DNA of 64,000 bases from Lacticaseibacillus rhamnosus (lineage in GTDB: Bacteria; Bacillota; Bacilli; Lactobacillales; Lactobacillaceae), in NCBI RefSeq assembly GCF_900636965.1, contig NZ_LR134331.1:1364001-1428000 (forward strand). Direction: 5' to 3'. Positions 48,924 through 56,880 of the stretch are shown in pieces; position 1 is the stretch's first letter, and every line of letters begins with the position of its first letter. The notes under the pieces were generated by a model. It searched no databases. It had not been told where the DNA came from and was given only the letters and a program-made list of their open reading frames with translations. A program made the translations under genes and the position numbers.

Positions 48924-48952
48924 TTGACATCATAAATTATAGAAACTATGAT
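48924..48952 (+). promoter_or_regulatory. Strong promoter of ddmD
   Basis: Perfect TTGACA, a 17-bp spacer and TATGAT. The -10 is one arm of an inverted repeat ATCATA/TATGAT (48929-48952), a possible operator. Transcription would start about 110 nt before ddmD. Confidence 0.8.
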
Positions 48953-49067
48953 TAAAGCACTTAATGAAACCGCTAACATTGCTTGAATCGACTTTTAATC
49001 GGTGCGGTAGGAAAAGTATTTAGGTGTTACTGGTTAATAGATTTTAAATAGAAAAGCAGGATTAAAT

Positions 49068-50012
49068 ATGCAAACTTTAGATTTTAAGGAAATGATTACT
49101 GAGCTACAATCCAAAATACCATTGTATAGGCTGATGTTGTTGAATGCCCCCACAGGTATTGGAAAGAGTTATTCCGTGATCCAAGCATTATGCCAATACG
49201 CGGTAGAACAAGAAAACTTTAGGGCCTTTTTTGTAACCGATCAGAAAAAGAATCTGAAATTACAGGACTTTGAAGCTGCTTGGAATCAAGTCGCGGATGA
49301 ACATAAAGGAACATTCAGTGAACGCATTGGGGTTGTGCGTTCTTTGGAAGATACGGTAGAACGCTTGATTCACGACTGGGATCACAAAAAGATTCCTGGA
49401 ATGTATCGAGAGACGCCTATATTTAAAAAGAATATTGAAAAACTAAGAAAGACCTTTCAGTGTTATAAGATGCTTCAGAACGATGCTATTGACTCAAAGA
49501 CATCTTGGAATTTATTGAATAATGCTGAGTACCAGGTTCGTTGTGCAGTTATAGCGGTTTTGGGAGAAAAATCCCATGCCAATATAAAACCAATATTAGA
49601 TACAAAATCGGACAACTTACAGATTAAACTTAATCCGACTCAGAAAAATACAATTCGAGATTATGTCCTGAAGCAAGCAAAAGCAGATTCTGAATGGCTA
49701 AATAACACATTTCCCACAATTGACTTAGATAAAAGAAAAATAATCATTTTAACAACATCAAAGTTCATAAAAGGTTATACGCCCTTCTTTGAAAAAAGTT
49801 CGAAATCTTTTCAGTTCTCACCAATTCTATCAAATTCTTTGGTTGTTCTTGACGAGTTTGATAGCACAAAGAAGCAGATTTTAGATAATTCAATTGAGGA
49901 CGCATTAAAAGTTCAAGTTGATTTATTGCCATTGTTTGATGCTCTATATGAAGGCCTTAGTAAAATTACCTCAATTTTCAAGTCAAGTGCAACGATGATA
50001 ACGAATTCTTGA
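49068..50012 (+). CDS. 5' fragment of ddmD (helicase N-terminal part)
   Basis: Open frame of 314 residues; the first 300 are DdmD (Walker A Lys33, DEFD 262-265). The last 14 are read from the left end of the IS element before a TGA at 50010-50012. The ATG has a modest ribosome site (GCAGGA). Alone it carries only the first ATP-binding motifs and should not work as a helicase. Confidence 0.8.
   Translation: MQTLDFKEMITELQSKIPLYRLMLLNAPTGIGKSYSVIQALCQYAVEQENFRAFFVTDQKKNLKLQDFEAAWNQVADEHKGTFSERIGVVRSLEDTVERLIHDWDHKKIPGMYRETPIFKKNIEKLRKTFQCYKMLQNDAIDSKTSWNLLNNAEYQVRCAVIAVLGEKSHANIKPILDTKSDNLQIKLNPTQKNTIRDYVLKQAKADSEWLNNTFPTIDLDKRKIIILTTSKFIKGYTPFFEKSSKSFQFSPILSNSLVVLDEFDSTKKQILDNSIEDALKVQVDLLPLFDALYEGLSKITSIFKSSATMITNS
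49956..49968 (+). repeat. Left copy of the 13-bp direct repeat flanking the IS
   Basis: CTTAGTAAAATTA, identical to 51147-51159; a target-site duplication inside ddmD codons for LSKI. Confidence 0.88.
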
Positions 50013-51146
50013 TAGTGGTCTAGGCTGTTACGCCATGCATCGGTAGTAATCGCATGGGCGAAGATAGTTCAGAATACGTCTGGGACGATGGTTCAGTGCG
50101 GATTGGACTGCTTGAATTTCAACCAGGGTAACTGCTCTGAGAGACTTCCCTTTCGGGAAGAATTCCCTAAGCAGTCCATTGGCGTTCTCGTTTGTGCCAC
50201 GCTCCCAAGGCGAGTACGGATGTGCGAAGTAAATCTGGGTTCCAACAATCTCTGATAACTTGGCAAACTCGGAACCATTGTCAAAAGTGATACTCTCAAA
50301 TTCCTTGGCCCCGTAGTCGTCGATCGTGTCCTGCAAGGCTTTAAGGCAGGTGCCCGCATGATAGTCAGGAATCTTGACGATGATCTCAGTCCGGCTGTAC
50401 CGTTCTGTGAGCGTCATTAATGCTGGCTCATCAGCTAAGCGAATACCTTTGACCAAGTCGCCTTCCCAATGTCCCACGCCTGTGCGGTCATTCACGGCCG
50501 CAGGACGCAACTCGATTGAGTCGCCGTATATCTTCTTATTCTTGCGCTTGTGGGCGTTCTTATAGCCTTTGATGCGGCGTCGGAGCTTCTTGGGAAGTGT
50601 CATGTTGTCTAGCTCAAGCAGCCCGGCGTCGATGTAGCGATACACAGTTGTCGTTGAAGGGCAAGCCTTGCCCTGGTCGCGATAGAAGTGTACGAAGCTA
50701 TCAACGCTGTGTACGCGCGGCTTACGAGTAAGCTCCCTGGCGAGAGCCTTGAAGAACGCACGGCCGGTCTTAAGAAAGGCGTAGTGACCGGTTCTATCGC
50801 GTTTACGGTCGTGCATGGCTTGGGCAGTTTCCGCAAGATAGACTTGATGCGAGTGACGCTTCGAGTCGAGCTGAGTTACAGATCCACGCGTGATTTCTCG
50901 TGAGATTGTCGCTTTACTGCGATGAAGCTTCTGTGCAATCACGGTCGCGGTGTCACCAGCAGCCTGAAGGGCCTGAATTGTAGCACGGTCGCTAAAACTG
51001 AGTTGTTGGTAATGCTTGTGGGTGTTAGTCTGAGAGTGGGTCATGAAGATTCCTGCTTTCTTGTTTAGCTAGCACTAACAAGAATAGGTCTTCATGGCCT
51101 TTATGGTCTAGTCGTCAGGGTGTTGCACTTGAATTGTAAACTGGGG
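49969..51146 (-). mobile_element. IS30-family insertion sequence, complete, 1178 bp
   Basis: One transposase gene bounded by terminal inverted repeats of about 25 bp. The left end begins CCTCAATTTTCAAG and the right end, reversed, begins CCCCAGTTTACAAT; about 21 of 25 match, including a perfect TCAAGTGCAAC. A 13-bp direct repeat flanks it. It inserted into ddmD in the opposite orientation. Intact ends and transposase suggest a recent, possibly still mobile copy. Confidence 0.92.
50028..51044 (-). CDS. IS30-family transposase
   Basis: DDE transposase of 338 residues. An N-terminal helix-turn-helix (about 13-60, LSFSDRATIQALQ then IAQKLHRSKATISREI) binds the ends. The catalytic domain has the acids in HWEGDLV, FDNGSEF and the Glu of the ERGTNENANG segment. 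ATG follows AGCAGGAA on the minus strand. The reading frame is uninterrupted. GC content is above the surrounding island. Confidence 0.95.
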   Translation of the reverse strand: MTHSQTNTHKHYQQLSFSDRATIQALQAAGDTATVIAQKLHRSKATISREITRGSVTQLDSKRHSHQVYLAETAQAMHDRKRDRTGHYAFLKTGRAFFKALARELTRKPRVHSVDSFVHFYRDQGKACPSTTTVYRYIDAGLLELDNMTLPKKLRRRIKGYKNAHKRKNKKIYGDSIELRPAAVNDRTGVGHWEGDLVKGIRLADEPALMTLTERYSRTEIIVKIPDYHAGTCLKALQDTIDDYGAKEFESITFDNGSEFAKLSEIVGTQIYFAHPYSPWERGTNENANGLLREFFPKGKSLRAVTLVEIQAVQSALNHRPRRILNYLRPCDYYRCMA

Positions 51147-53822
51147 CTTAGTAAAATTAACAATAAAAAATTGCCGGATCAACTAATTAAAAGTTTCACG
51201 GTCCGGGATACATTCCGAAAAATTATGAAAGACGCTAATGCACTACGCTCGGAGTTCAAATTGGATTTTTTATACAAAACACAAAAGAAACAAGGGAACT
51301 CTGGGTTTGTCATCCATTTTGCCCAGACAGATTTGATCAGCAAAGGCGAGAAATTGCATGCCTATTTTGACGAGAACTTGAGGCAAGTGGTTGTCGGTGA
51401 AAAAATCCGTGATGATCTGCATTTTCATCGGATGTTGCCGATAATTTCTGCATTTCTTCGGGGTGTAAGTGGCTTTATTTTACAGCGGGCTAGGGAATAC
51501 CAACAGTTGAGGAACAGAAAGCTATCGCCAATTGATGAAGCTATGACGATTGAAGACGCTTGTTATACTGTCTACAACGCTTTAGGTTTGTCACAAGTGC
51601 AAGCTAGAGTCTTACTTTCGCTCAGCTACACTTTTTCAAATCAAGGTGGGATTAAGCTTTCATACTATCCACATAGTAGTCGCCGGTTTCAGCAGCGGGG
51701 GCTTAGCTTATTTCAATTTACAAATGATGCTCAACATGAATTACGGACCGAGATCAACGCTTCCTTTTTTTCTGTGACTCCGGAACGTTTTTTGCTGAAT
51801 ATACTGAGTAAGGCTAATGTTTTAGGGCTCTCAGCGACGGCTACTTTACCCACTGTTCTTGATAATTATGACTTGGAATACCTTCGAGATATGCTTGGCC
51901 CGCGTTTATTGAATGGTGCCGATTACCTGAGCAAAACTACGCGTGAAGAATTCGATTTCAAAGCGAGATATATCAAAGGTAACGTTCACATCAAACCGGA
52001 AATAAGCGGCATCAACCGGTCTTTCTCAGAGATCTTAGAAACAGATCGTTCTAGCGTTGATAAAACCGATATTAGAACATTAGATGCTATTTTAGAACAG
52101 AAAATAAGTATGGTTTGCGCTGGTGGTCGGAAAGGCGGTAAGGATTATTATCGCCAACGATATTTAAATCTATTTAATAGCTTTAAAATCTTTCTGAATG
52201 ACCCACTGATGACTTCGTTTCTAGGCTTGCAGTCGTTACTCCCGAGTGGTGGAAGCGAAATGAATGAACAGTATATCATTGATACTTTTGAGAAACTTAA
52301 ACAGCGGATAGGGTCATCGACAGCAATAAATACAGAACTAAGGATTGTTTCATCACGCAAAAGTGGCAGCATTGAAGAACAGCTAGAAAATGCCTTAAGT
52401 CTTCCTAGCAATCAAAATAAGCGTGTCTATATTCTAAGTGCTTATCAGACAATTGGAATCGGACAAAATCTGCAACATCAAATGAACGAATTCGAACGAA
52501 AAAACGTTATAAATATCGCCCCCAAAAATGCCGCTAAAGATGATCCAAGGCAAAAAACCGTTGATTTAGCAGGTGTTTATCTAGCAGATGTCACGCATAT
52601 TCTTGGCAGCAATTTGCCTTTTAAAATGGATGCGTCTGGACTTCGCACTGTTATAGAGCGCCAGTACCTCCTTGATAATAATGAGATAAGCGTTGATGAC
52701 TTGATGACGTTTTTGAATTATCTGCAAAAGCAAATTCCCCAACCCCACCCTAAAAATGCCCGCAGTCTCTATGTCAGTTATTCACGAACGATCATTCAAG
52801 CATTGGGGAGAATGAACCGATCTTTTAATAAAATGCCAACCTTACGAATAATTGTAGATCCTCAGGTGATTTCAAACATCACCGGTAGCGGAATCGATCT
52901 GAGTGGGACAAGTCTTGAATATCGCACGTTGCTTGAATTCTCAGGAAGGCAAAATCCAAACTATGAAAGATCGCGCGTAGAACATGCGAAGGCAAATGCA
53001 ACATTTTACACCTATCGGGACCTTTTTTTGATGGCATTATATTTACAGAAGGATCCCGAAACAGCGCAATTTTATCGAAGGTTACGACTATTTTATGCAC
53101 AGCATCCAACTTGTTCAAATAAAGAATTAATCGAGAGTAAGATTATTAGAGAATATCAAGATGAACGTGGGTTGCAATACTTGTGTAATGAGAGGTCATG
53201 TAACTCTTACGAGGTTAAGGCGCCAAAACGTGATAGTGGTCACTTTGATTTTGGTGGCAGTGGCATGGAAATTTCTGCCGAAGCGTCGGGGTTGCTTGCA
53301 ATGTGTCATTTTCCCGGTCTAAAAGAAGCATTTGAAGCAGAAGGTATCGCAACGGAATGGAAGCCTAATGAGCGAATTCTGAATCCAATCCAGTTTTATA
53401 ACTATTGTGGTTTTATCGGCGAGTTTAGCGGTAAATTTATGATACAGAAGATTTTTAACATTGAATCAGATGTATTTCATGACTTAGAAAATAATGAGTT
53501 ATTTGATTTTCAATGGCAAGGAGAAGTGGCTATTGATTTCAAAAACTGGCATGCGATGCCACGTGTGAATGCTGATAAGGAACGAGAAAAGGTTGAAGAC
53601 AAGTTAAACCGACTGGAACTTAATACTAAGAAAAAATGGCGAGCGATTATTATTAATGTCGTAGCGATTAATCAGGGAAAACTGATTATGACAGTTGATG
53701 GCAAAATTCTTGAAGTCTCCGGGTTGATTACCCATGACGGCCAGATTGCTTTAACCACTGAGCAGCAATTCCAAATAGGGAGGTTTTTCAATAACAATGC
53801 AGACAATGGTACAGACAACTAA
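51120..53822 (+). CDS. 3' fragment of ddmD (helicase C-terminal and nuclease parts)
   Basis: Open frame of up to 900 residues, of which residues 14-900 are DdmD. The first 13 come from the IS end and the repeat. It holds the SAT motif (236-242), motif VI (560-567) and the complete PD-(D/E)xK-like nuclease core (Glu768, Asp796, Asp806-x-Lys808), but no Walker A. The GTG at 51120 has no clear ribosome site. If made, it could be a nuclease fragment without ATPase. Confidence 0.7.
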   Translation: MLHLNCKLGLSKINNKKLPDQLIKSFTVRDTFRKIMKDANALRSEFKLDFLYKTQKKQGNSGFVIHFAQTDLISKGEKLHAYFDENLRQVVVGEKIRDDLHFHRMLPIISAFLRGVSGFILQRAREYQQLRNRKLSPIDEAMTIEDACYTVYNALGLSQVQARVLLSLSYTFSNQGGIKLSYYPHSSRRFQQRGLSLFQFTNDAQHELRTEINASFFSVTPERFLLNILSKANVLGLSATATLPTVLDNYDLEYLRDMLGPRLLNGADYLSKTTREEFDFKARYIKGNVHIKPEISGINRSFSEILETDRSSVDKTDIRTLDAILEQKISMVCAGGRKGGKDYYRQRYLNLFNSFKIFLNDPLMTSFLGLQSLLPSGGSEMNEQYIIDTFEKLKQRIGSSTAINTELRIVSSRKSGSIEEQLENALSLPSNQNKRVYILSAYQTIGIGQNLQHQMNEFERKNVINIAPKNAAKDDPRQKTVDLAGVYLADVTHILGSNLPFKMDASGLRTVIERQYLLDNNEISVDDLMTFLNYLQKQIPQPHPKNARSLYVSYSRTIIQALGRMNRSFNKMPTLRIIVDPQVISNITGSGIDLSGTSLEYRTLLEFSGRQNPNYERSRVEHAKANATFYTYRDLFLMALYLQKDPETAQFYRRLRLFYAQHPTCSNKELIESKIIREYQDERGLQYLCNERSCNSYEVKAPKRDSGHFDFGGSGMEISAEASGLLAMCHFPGLKEAFEAEGIATEWKPNERILNPIQFYNYCGFIGEFSGKFMIQKIFNIESDVFHDLENNELFDFQWQGEVAIDFKNWHAMPRVNADKEREKVEDKLNRLELNTKKKWRAIIINVVAINQGKLIMTVDGKILEVSGLITHDGQIALTTEQQFQIGRFFNNNADNGTDN
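51129..51157 (+). promoter_or_regulatory. Possible hybrid promoter at the IS30/ddmD junction
   Basis: TTGAAT inside the IS right end, a 17-bp spacer and TAAAAT inside the duplicated target site. It would read into the 3' part of ddmD and ddmE. The pairing exists only because of the insertion. Confidence 0.4.
51147..51159 (+). repeat. Right copy of the 13-bp direct repeat
   Basis: CTTAGTAAAATTA, immediately after the IS right end. Confidence 0.88.
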
Positions 53823-55941
53823 ACTTGATTATGGGATTAACATGTTGCAGTTGCAGGCTGACTTTCATTTTCTGCTAGTCAAAGTTGCTAATAATGCTTA
53901 TGCTAGTTATAACCGTCTAATTGGCTCATGCATGCCCCAAGCGCTCACAGCTATAGGAAAAGGTAAATATCTGCTCATGTTCAAAGAATTACCTATGTTG
54001 TCACATGACGATAATCTGAATGTTCGCGAGATTTTGCTGGAAAATAAAAGTCAATTCAGGATTTTCCCCAACCACTTACTTCAGCTGCTAGTTAATGAAC
54101 AGACTGCCAACAGTCCTGGTTTGTCAGAAGCAAGCAAAACACCTGAGCTTCTCGTTGTAAAAGAGAATTGGTGTCAGCAATGTTCAGATATGCGGCTACA
54201 ATGTTTTGCAATAAACGTGAAGGTTAACTGGGAACAGGATCTGGAACTCAGAGTTCAAACATACACGGAGACAGCAGAATTTAAGTGGGATAAACCAATC
54301 TATAAAATTGATGCTGAACATGAGCGGTTAGTCCGTTGTTATCAACCAACAAATGGGCCTTACTTTGTTCGCGGGAACCGGAAACGGAATCGCAATTCTG
54401 TTGAGTTTTTGTCTCTACAAGATGAGTCATCGTTTTTGCAAAGTAAGGTAGGGATTGCCCAGACAGTTTTGAACAATCTTAATCGAAATGAGAAAGCGTA
54501 TTTGACTCGTCCAGTTACTTTTCATAAAAGTTTGGTAGAACAATATTCACGTACGAAACTTAACGAAACCCAAGCTATTTGGAAGCAGATTGCTGGCAGT
54601 CAACTTACCATATATGCGCAACCTGACGATAAATTAAGTACAGGTTTAGCTGATCGCATGGCAATCGAGCTGATGAAAAGTTACATTGTAAAAGAAAGCA
54701 AGATTCAAATTAAACGTATGTCGAAAGCCCAATCTGGACTCAATATACAAGTTATTCGTGATGAACGTGAAGGAACAGCAAAGGACTATTATGAAATCAG
54801 CGCAAAAGATCAAATTATTCAACATGTAACCGTTGAAAAGTTTGGCAATTATCGCAATGGTGACGAAGAGGTTAGGTGGAAACCAAGCGTTACCGGGAAA
54901 GATAAGGACCCGGGTCGTGATGTCTCGATCATTAAACTTATCCAAGAACTATGCATTAAGCGTGACTTGGCACGAAAGCGCTTGGAGTTCGTGGAAGAAG
55001 CATTAGCAATTAAGACGCTAGCATTTAGTTTTTATTATTTTTACTTTCTGCATGAGTCACCTGATCCCGAGGTAATGGTGATTAAGCTAAGTTTTACATC
55101 CAAGAAGGAGATGGTATTTTCTAAAAAAAAGGTATCTTTAAATTGGTTGGAACAGGATGATGAGTTTACCCGAGTTTGTCAACTAGTTTTCTTTAGTATT
55201 TTTTCTGCAAAAAAGCAATTCGCTTGGGATAGCGTTGAATGTGTTGTTGAGTTTGAAGGTAATCAAGTCCTGATTCAACAACTCAATCGTACTGTGATGC
55301 CTGATGGGGATCGAATTAGGAAACAACTAAGCCTGAATAACCCAAAAAGAATCCTCTCACGAGAAAAGATTCTGAACGAGCTGAATAAACTGCGATCTCT
55401 AATTTCCGACAATGAACAGTTGGCTGCGGCGTATAAAATATTACAACAAGTTATAGTCGGTATGCCTGTTTCCTTTACTCTAAAAGAATTGGACACTGCA
55501 GCACGTGCCCAAGACCTAACACCACGTAAAAATGGCATGAAACAAGTTAATCGGTTTTTAGAGGCCAATGCTTCATTTACACTGAAGACAACGCTGCAAC
55601 GAGAAATGCCTAATTCGCCACTTACCGGAATGAAGTGGATTGGACTTACACGAATTGAGGACAGTAATTTGGGATTTAATGCGTTTTATTTTGTTGGCAG
55701 CAGCCGATCGCTACAGACAAGAATTCCTCGGGCAGTAACATTACGCCGCCTGTTACCTTTAACTGGCGATGATGAAATGATTGATAATTTATTTCCTAAA
55801 CTTGCAGCAATGATGAGTGTTGAGTTTGTGCGCAGTGGTCAGTACACCGTTGTTCCTTATCCAGTGAAGTATCTTAGGGAGTTTTGGCTCAGTGAGCAAA
55901 GGAAGTATCCTGAATATCGCAGGTCCAAGAATAGGCAGTAA
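53797..55941 (+). CDS. ddmE: DdmE-like prokaryotic Argonaute homologue
   Basis: A 714-residue protein, close to the size of Vibrio DdmE, the DNA-guided Argonaute-like partner that marks plasmids for DdmD. Residues about 268-350 look like a MID domain: strand LTIYAQPDD, helix, NIQVIRDERE, then YYEISAKDQIIQHVTVEKF. About 375-714 would be a divergent PIWI part; I cannot see a clear DEDX catalytic set, consistent with a binding rather than cutting role. The ATG overlaps the end of ddmD by 26 bp with AGGGAGG 13 bp upstream, so translation is coupled. It appears intact. Assignment is from partner, size and pattern; pPIWI-RE is the main alternative. Confidence 0.65.
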   Translation: MQTMVQTTKLDYGINMLQLQADFHFLLVKVANNAYASYNRLIGSCMPQALTAIGKGKYLLMFKELPMLSHDDNLNVREILLENKSQFRIFPNHLLQLLVNEQTANSPGLSEASKTPELLVVKENWCQQCSDMRLQCFAINVKVNWEQDLELRVQTYTETAEFKWDKPIYKIDAEHERLVRCYQPTNGPYFVRGNRKRNRNSVEFLSLQDESSFLQSKVGIAQTVLNNLNRNEKAYLTRPVTFHKSLVEQYSRTKLNETQAIWKQIAGSQLTIYAQPDDKLSTGLADRMAIELMKSYIVKESKIQIKRMSKAQSGLNIQVIRDEREGTAKDYYEISAKDQIIQHVTVEKFGNYRNGDEEVRWKPSVTGKDKDPGRDVSIIKLIQELCIKRDLARKRLEFVEEALAIKTLAFSFYYFYFLHESPDPEVMVIKLSFTSKKEMVFSKKKVSLNWLEQDDEFTRVCQLVFFSIFSAKKQFAWDSVECVVEFEGNQVLIQQLNRTVMPDGDRIRKQLSLNNPKRILSREKILNELNKLRSLISDNEQLAAAYKILQQVIVGMPVSFTLKELDTAARAQDLTPRKNGMKQVNRFLEANASFTLKTTLQREMPNSPLTGMKWIGLTRIEDSNLGFNAFYFVGSSRSLQTRIPRAVTLRRLLPLTGDDEMIDNLFPKLAAMMSVEFVRSGQYTVVPYPVKYLREFWLSEQRKYPEYRRSKNRQ

Positions 55942-55956
55942 AGAAAATTATGAAGG

Positions 55957-56002
55957 AAAAATCTATGTTTGGCTAAATTCAATGACCAACCATAGATTTT
56001 TT
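55957..56002 (+). terminator. Terminator after ddmE
   Basis: AAAAATCTATG and TTGG pair with CCAA and CATAGATTTTTT around a 13-nt loop; T run at the end. It separates the island operon from the glycosylase gene. Confidence 0.85.
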
Positions 56003-56067
56003 ACATGGTTGTGCTTGTCGTAATATCTGACGGTGGTTATAGTGGTTTTAAAAGTTCACGCCGTTGT

Positions 56068-56095
56068 TTGACCGTGGCAATATTTAAAATATAGT
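56068..56095 (+). promoter_or_regulatory. Promoter of the SMUG2-like gene
   Basis: TTGACC, a 16-bp spacer and TATAGT, about 58 bp before the ATG. Confidence 0.6.
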
Positions 56096-56152
56096 CATCG
56101 TGCTAATGCAATAACGCACTAATTGAGACCTATTTGCAAACGAGGAGTCTAA

Positions 56153-56863
56153 ATGAATGAACAAGCGAATTTCGCCACCAAAGTTCTAACCCTTCATCAA
56201 CGACTGGCAAGCGTCAAAATGACGTTACCTGGTAGCTATCAGTTGGTGAATCCATATAGCGGAGAGCAGAAGCATGCAGTTGACCAGATCACGGCAGCTT
56301 TTTATCATAAATATTTTAATGATAATCACAAGCGCCGATTAATTTTGGGGAGCTCGCCAGCGCGAAAAGGCACTGCCATAACGGGGGTTCCCTTTGAAGA
56401 TGCAGCCGAGTTACAAGCAGAGACAGGTATCGCTGTGGCGAAGTTCCAGATTAAGCCATCGTCAACAAACTTCTTATATGATGTAATGCAGCAATATGGT
56501 GGCAAGAGAAAATTTTATAGTGACTTCTACATGAGCTTTGCTTGTCCTTTGGGGTTAAGTAAAATAAGTGCTAAAGGAAACGTGATAAATAGTAATTATT
56601 ATGAAACTAACGTGATTAAGGATAGACTAATGCCATTCATAGTTGCTTCATTGCAGGAGCAAATCAAATTAGGCGTAGACACCTCAGTTTGTTACTGTAT
56701 TGGTAGTGGCGAGAATTTTAAGGTGCTAACAAGTATCAATCAGACGTATCATTTCTTTGGTAGCATTGTCCCATTAGAGCACCCACGCTATGTCATGCAG
56801 TATCGCTTTAAGGACAGAGCCCGCTATATTCAAAAATACGTTGCTGCCTTAAATTGTAAATAA
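56153..56863 (+). CDS. SMUG2/DUF4918-like DNA glycosylase family protein
   Basis: A 236-residue protein of the uracil-DNA glycosylase superfamily. Motif 1 is LGSSPARKGTAITGVPF (65-81) and the C-terminal substrate motif is PLEHPRYVMQYR (207-218). Motif 1 has Ser where SMUG enzymes usually have the catalytic Asn (GxNPG), so activity may differ or be lost. ATG follows CGAGGAG. It has its own promoter and lies 17 bp before rbgA. Whether it belongs with the DdmDE island or with the core genome cannot be decided here. Confidence 0.75.
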   Translation: MNEQANFATKVLTLHQRLASVKMTLPGSYQLVNPYSGEQKHAVDQITAAFYHKYFNDNHKRRLILGSSPARKGTAITGVPFEDAAELQAETGIAVAKFQIKPSSTNFLYDVMQQYGGKRKFYSDFYMSFACPLGLSKISAKGNVINSNYYETNVIKDRLMPFIVASLQEQIKLGVDTSVCYCIGSGENFKVLTSINQTYHFFGSIVPLEHPRYVMQYRFKDRARYIQKYVAALNCK

Positions 56864-56880
56864 AAGGAGTTTGAAATATT

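Larger units (their letters stand above)
49068..53822 (+). pseudogene. ddmD: DdmD-like helicase-nuclease, interrupted by an IS30 element
   Basis: Removing 49969-51159 (IS plus one repeat copy) joins 49068-49968 to 51160-53822: 3564 nt, an exact open frame of 1187 residues. This agrees with the size of DdmD, the helicase-nuclease of the plasmid-destroying DdmDE system of Vibrio cholerae. Motifs in restored numbering: Walker A NAPTGIGKS (Lys33), Walker B DEFD 262-265, SAT motif 523-529, GIGQN near 733-737, motif VI QALGRMNR 847-854. The C-terminal PD-(D/E)xK core has Glu1055, Asp1083 and IDFK (Asp1093, Lys1095). ddmE overlaps its end. As split, the helicase halves are separate, so function is probably lost. 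The family call rests on architecture and partner, not on a search. Confidence 0.8.

Noticed and set aside
49969-50012. Last 14 residues of the 314-aa frame as native helicase sequence
   Set aside because: They are encoded by the IS left inverted repeat, not by ddmD.
49068-55941. Reading the two-gene island as a pPIWI-RE system
   Set aside because: pPIWI-RE cassettes also pair a DinG-type helicase with a PIWI protein, but they usually carry a separate nuclease gene. Here the nuclease is fused to the helicase and the sizes match DdmD/DdmE better. Kept as the alternative.
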